DNA from: Streptomyces sp. NBC_01478
Lineage (GTDB): Bacteria; Actinomycetota; Actinomycetes; Streptomycetales; Streptomycetaceae
NCBI RefSeq assembly: GCF_036227225.1
Contig: NZ_CP109444.1
Location: 2,108,001-2,172,000, forward strand
Length of the DNA: 64,000 nt
Reading direction: 5' to 3'
Part shown: one piece after another, positions 62,046-64,000 of the stretch
How positions within the stretch are numbered: the first letter of the stretch is position 1
Layout of the letters: the number at the start of each line of letters is the position of its first letter
Position numbers and translations under genes: made by a program
Notes under the pieces: model-generated
The model's input: only the letters and a program-made list of their open reading frames with translations
Databases searched by the model: none
Told to the model about the DNA's origin: nothing

Positions 62046-63209
62046 TCACGGCGCCACCTCCCGTACGACCGAGTCCGCGCGCACCGCGTCGAACGCCTCC
62101 TGGAGCACGGTCTGTTCGTCCTCGTCGGGCCCGGCGCCGCGCACATGGGCCACGAAGTCGTCGGCGATCTCACGGTCGTCGCGGCCCGCGAGACGCCGGG
62201 CGTAGGACACGTCGGGGTCGTCGGCGGTCCGCTCGGGGGCGAAGACGAGGCTGAGCGTGTGTGGGAAGCGCTCGGTGAGCCGGGCCATCGGGTCGGCCGG
62301 GCGCACCGGGTCGGTGAGCGTCGCCTCGACCCATGCCTCCTCGTGCCGCGCGAGGGCGGGATCGTCGAGCAGGTTCTCCAACGCGCCCCGGATCCGGGCC
62401 AGTTCGCGCGGTACCGGGCAGTCGAGGCGCTCGGCGGTGACGGCTCCGTCGGCGGCGAGGTCGATGAGCCACATGCTCTTGCGGTGGTCGGCCTCGGAGA
62501 AGGAGTACGGGAGGGGGGAGCCCGAGTAGCGGACGCGTTCGGTGATCGTCTGGGAGCCGTGCAGATGCCCGAGGGCCACGTAGTCGACGCCGTCGAAGAC
62601 CCCGGCCGGTACGGCGGCGACTCCGCCGACGGTGATGTCCCGCTCGCTGTCGCTGGCCTCGCCGCCGGTGACGAAGGCATGCGCGAGGACCACGGAACGG
62701 GTACCGGGCGCGCGGCCGGCCAGGTCGGCGCGGACGCGCTCCATCGCGGCGGCCAGCACGGCCTCGTGCCCGGCCTTCTCCACCCCGAACTCGGCCTTCA
62801 CCAGGGCGGGTTCGAGATACGGCAGTCCGTAGAAGGCGACGTCGCCGAACGCGTCCGGGATCACCACGGGCGTCCCGCAGGCCGCCGGCTCGGTCCGCAG
62901 GTGGATGCCCGCCCGGTCGATCAGACCGGCGCCGACGCCGAGGCGGCGGGCCGAGTCGTGGTTCCCGGAGATCATCACCGTGGGCACGCCCAGGTCGGCG
63001 AGCCGGTGCAGGGTGTCGTCGAACAGCTCGACCGCTGCCAGCGGGGGCACCGCCCGGTCGTACACGTCTCCCGACACGACCACCGCGTCCACGGCGTGCT
63101 CGCGCACGGTGGTGACGAGGTGGCTCACGAAGTCGGCCTGGGCGGCGAGCATGTTCACGCGGTGGAACGCCCGGCCCAGGTGCCAGTCGGAGGTGTGCAG
63201 CAGTTTCAT
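62046..63209 (-). CDS. sbcD: SbcD nuclease subunit
   Basis: 387 residues. Mre11-type metallophosphoesterase motifs in order: HTSDWHLGRAF (Asp8, His10), VVSGDVYDRAVPP, ISGNHDSARRL, and LAHAFVTG with later GHLHGSQ. These bind two Mn2+ ions. The C-terminal capping region reaches the SbcC coiled coils. First gene of sbcD-sbcC. The likely -10 is TAGCGT, ten bases before the ATG on the coding strand, so the leader is very short. Confidence 0.95.
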   Translation of the reverse strand: MKLLHTSDWHLGRAFHRVNMLAAQADFVSHLVTTVREHAVDAVVVSGDVYDRAVPPLAAVELFDDTLHRLADLGVPTVMISGNHDSARRLGVGAGLIDRAGIHLRTEPAACGTPVVIPDAFGDVAFYGLPYLEPALVKAEFGVEKAGHEAVLAAAMERVRADLAGRAPGTRSVVLAHAFVTGGEASDSERDITVGGVAAVPAGVFDGVDYVALGHLHGSQTITERVRYSGSPLPYSFSEADHRKSMWLIDLAADGAVTAERLDCPVPRELARIRGALENLLDDPALARHEEAWVEATLTDPVRPADPMARLTERFPHTLSLVFAPERTADDPDVSYARRLAGRDDREIADDFVAHVRGAGPDEDEQTVLQEAFDAVRADSVVREVAP

Positions 63210-63322
63210 GGAGCCACCACGCTAGCGCCTGTGGGCCCCCTGCTTCACCACGGCCACACACTCGCCCCCGCCCCGACGAACGGAACGCCGGGAATATCCC
63301 CTATGTCATCGCCGAACATGCT

Positions 63323-64000
63323 TTATGTCATCGCCTGGTACACGAGGTTCCGCACCTGGCGGCGCAGCGGCGTCCGGTGCTTGCCCCAGGTGACGACCTG
63401 GGTGCAGAAGACCGCCGTGACCCCGTCGACCGGGTCCACGAAGAAGTGGGTGTTCGCGGCACCGGACCAGCCGAACTCCCCCTTGTTGCCGAACGAGCCC
63501 GCGCCCACCGGATCCATGACGACGTAGAACCCCAGCCCGAAGCCGCAGCCGCGCTGCTCGTCCTCGGGGTACAGCCCGAAGGAGTCGAGGTCGGCGCCGC
63601 CGGGCAGATGGTTGGCCGTCATGTGCGCGAGGGTCCGGGGGGGCCGAGCAGCCGCTCGCCGTCCAGTTCGCCGCCGCGTACGAGCATGGCCGCGAACCGG
63701 TGATAGTCCTCCAGGGTCGACACCAGTCCGGGGACCCCGCTGCCGGACGGGAACCGCGCGGGCTCGCGGAAGGTGGGCCGCAGTTCCTGGTTCACGACGA
63801 GCCGGCCCGACGCGGGGTCCGGGCTGTACACCTCGGCGAGGTCCGGCAGCCGCTCGGGCGCGAACGTCGTGTCGGTCATCCCGAGCGGGCCGAGCACGTG
63901 CGTCTCGACGAAGGTGTCCAGGCTCTCGCCGCCGACGACCTCGATGATCCGGCCCAGGACGTCGGCGCCCAGGGAGTAGTTCCAGGCGGTGCCCGGCTCG
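63323..64000 (-). pseudogene. serine hydrolase (beta-lactamase class C family), frameshifted and cut by the right edge
   Basis: The coding strand enters from the right edge as WNYSLGADVLGRIIEVVGGE, with Tyr-Ser-Leu in place of the Tyr-x-Asn motif, then LGPLGMTDTTFAPERLPDLA and VSTLEDYHRFAAMLVRGGEL. At the 7-G run (63637-63643) the frame breaks: one side ends GERLLGPPGPSRT, while the family sequence resumes in the next frame as LAHMTANHLPGGADLDSFGL and ends with HFFVDPVDGVTAVFCTQVV. A one-base insertion, a two-base loss or a sequencing error in the run would explain it. The start and the SxxK motif are outside the window. Confidence 0.8.

Noticed and set aside
58433..62254. 1,273-residue plus-strand ORF
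   Set aside because: Shadow of an Lrp gene, sbcC and the 3' part of sbcD; the opposite strand carries full Walker, zinc-hook and signature motifs.
62046..63240. damage-type promoter upstream of sbcD
   Set aside because: A -10-like TAGCGT is present, but no TTGTCRGTG lies at the required spacing.

Overview
The window is high-GC actinobacterial DNA, almost certainly a Streptomyces chromosome. Supporting signs are the strong G/C third-position bias, frequent GTG starts, Scr1/DUF397-type regulators, LuxR and NarL regulators, an in-frame TTA codon in a regulator, a c-di-AMP riboswitch ahead of an NlpC/P60 hydrolase, and the bioF / bioB-bioA-bioD arrangement. No tRNA, rRNA or CRISPR array was seen.

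Left end (1-11.8 kb): a very large secreted RHS/YD-repeat protein runs off the left edge. Upstream of it is a secreted LamG-domain protein, with a perfect hairpin between the two. Beyond these lies a mobile scar: an IS1182-type transposase stump interrupted by a 1.2-kb rve/DDE insertion sequence with 33-bp inverted ends and a transposase broken by two frameshifts, then about 0.8 kb of degraded DNA.

11.8-23 kb: an isolated ClpP paralogue with a small partner gene; a c-di-AMP riboswitch controlling a cell-wall hydrolase; an RsbW-like ATPase / Scr1-like HTH / DUF397 regulatory trio with two palindromes in the divergent promoter; the biotin genes; and a LuxR regulator with a repeat-expanded linker.

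23-34 kb: secreted lipase, SAM methyltransferase, a Fic/Doc-like toxin-antitoxin pair with a palindromic operator, a MacB/LolD-type ABC exporter, a decayed luciferase-like gene, GNAT acetyltransferase, two CNNM/CorC-type membrane proteins, SGNH hydrolase, DUF4326 protein and an MmpS-like membrane protein.

34-47.6 kb: purB overlapping a Mug-type DNA glycosylase that seems to start at CTG; an ABC exporter divergent from a histidine kinase/response regulator pair; ROK and GntR regulators; an alpha/beta hydrolase; an EamA exporter divergent from a MocR-type regulator; and a PhoD-like phosphatase behind a PHO-box-like repeat.

47.6-64 kb: a two-gene SWIM zinc-finger / DUF6493 operon whose promoter matches the DNA-damage (RecA-NDp, PafBC-type) consensus exactly and appears leaderless; a membrane-ACT-GNAT fusion; a trans-sulfuration-type PLP enzyme with an Lrp regulator; a DUF885 metallohydrolase; an orphan Imm21 immunity gene; a rhodanese divergent from another Lrp regulator; sbcD-sbcC; and a serine hydrolase frameshifted at a 7-G run and cut by the right edge.

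The best candidate for an undescribed system is the SWIM-DUF6493 operon with its predicted DNA-damage promoter. Next are the Fic-like toxin with a degenerate active-site loop and the dispersed extragenic repeat that has become part of a protein C-terminus.
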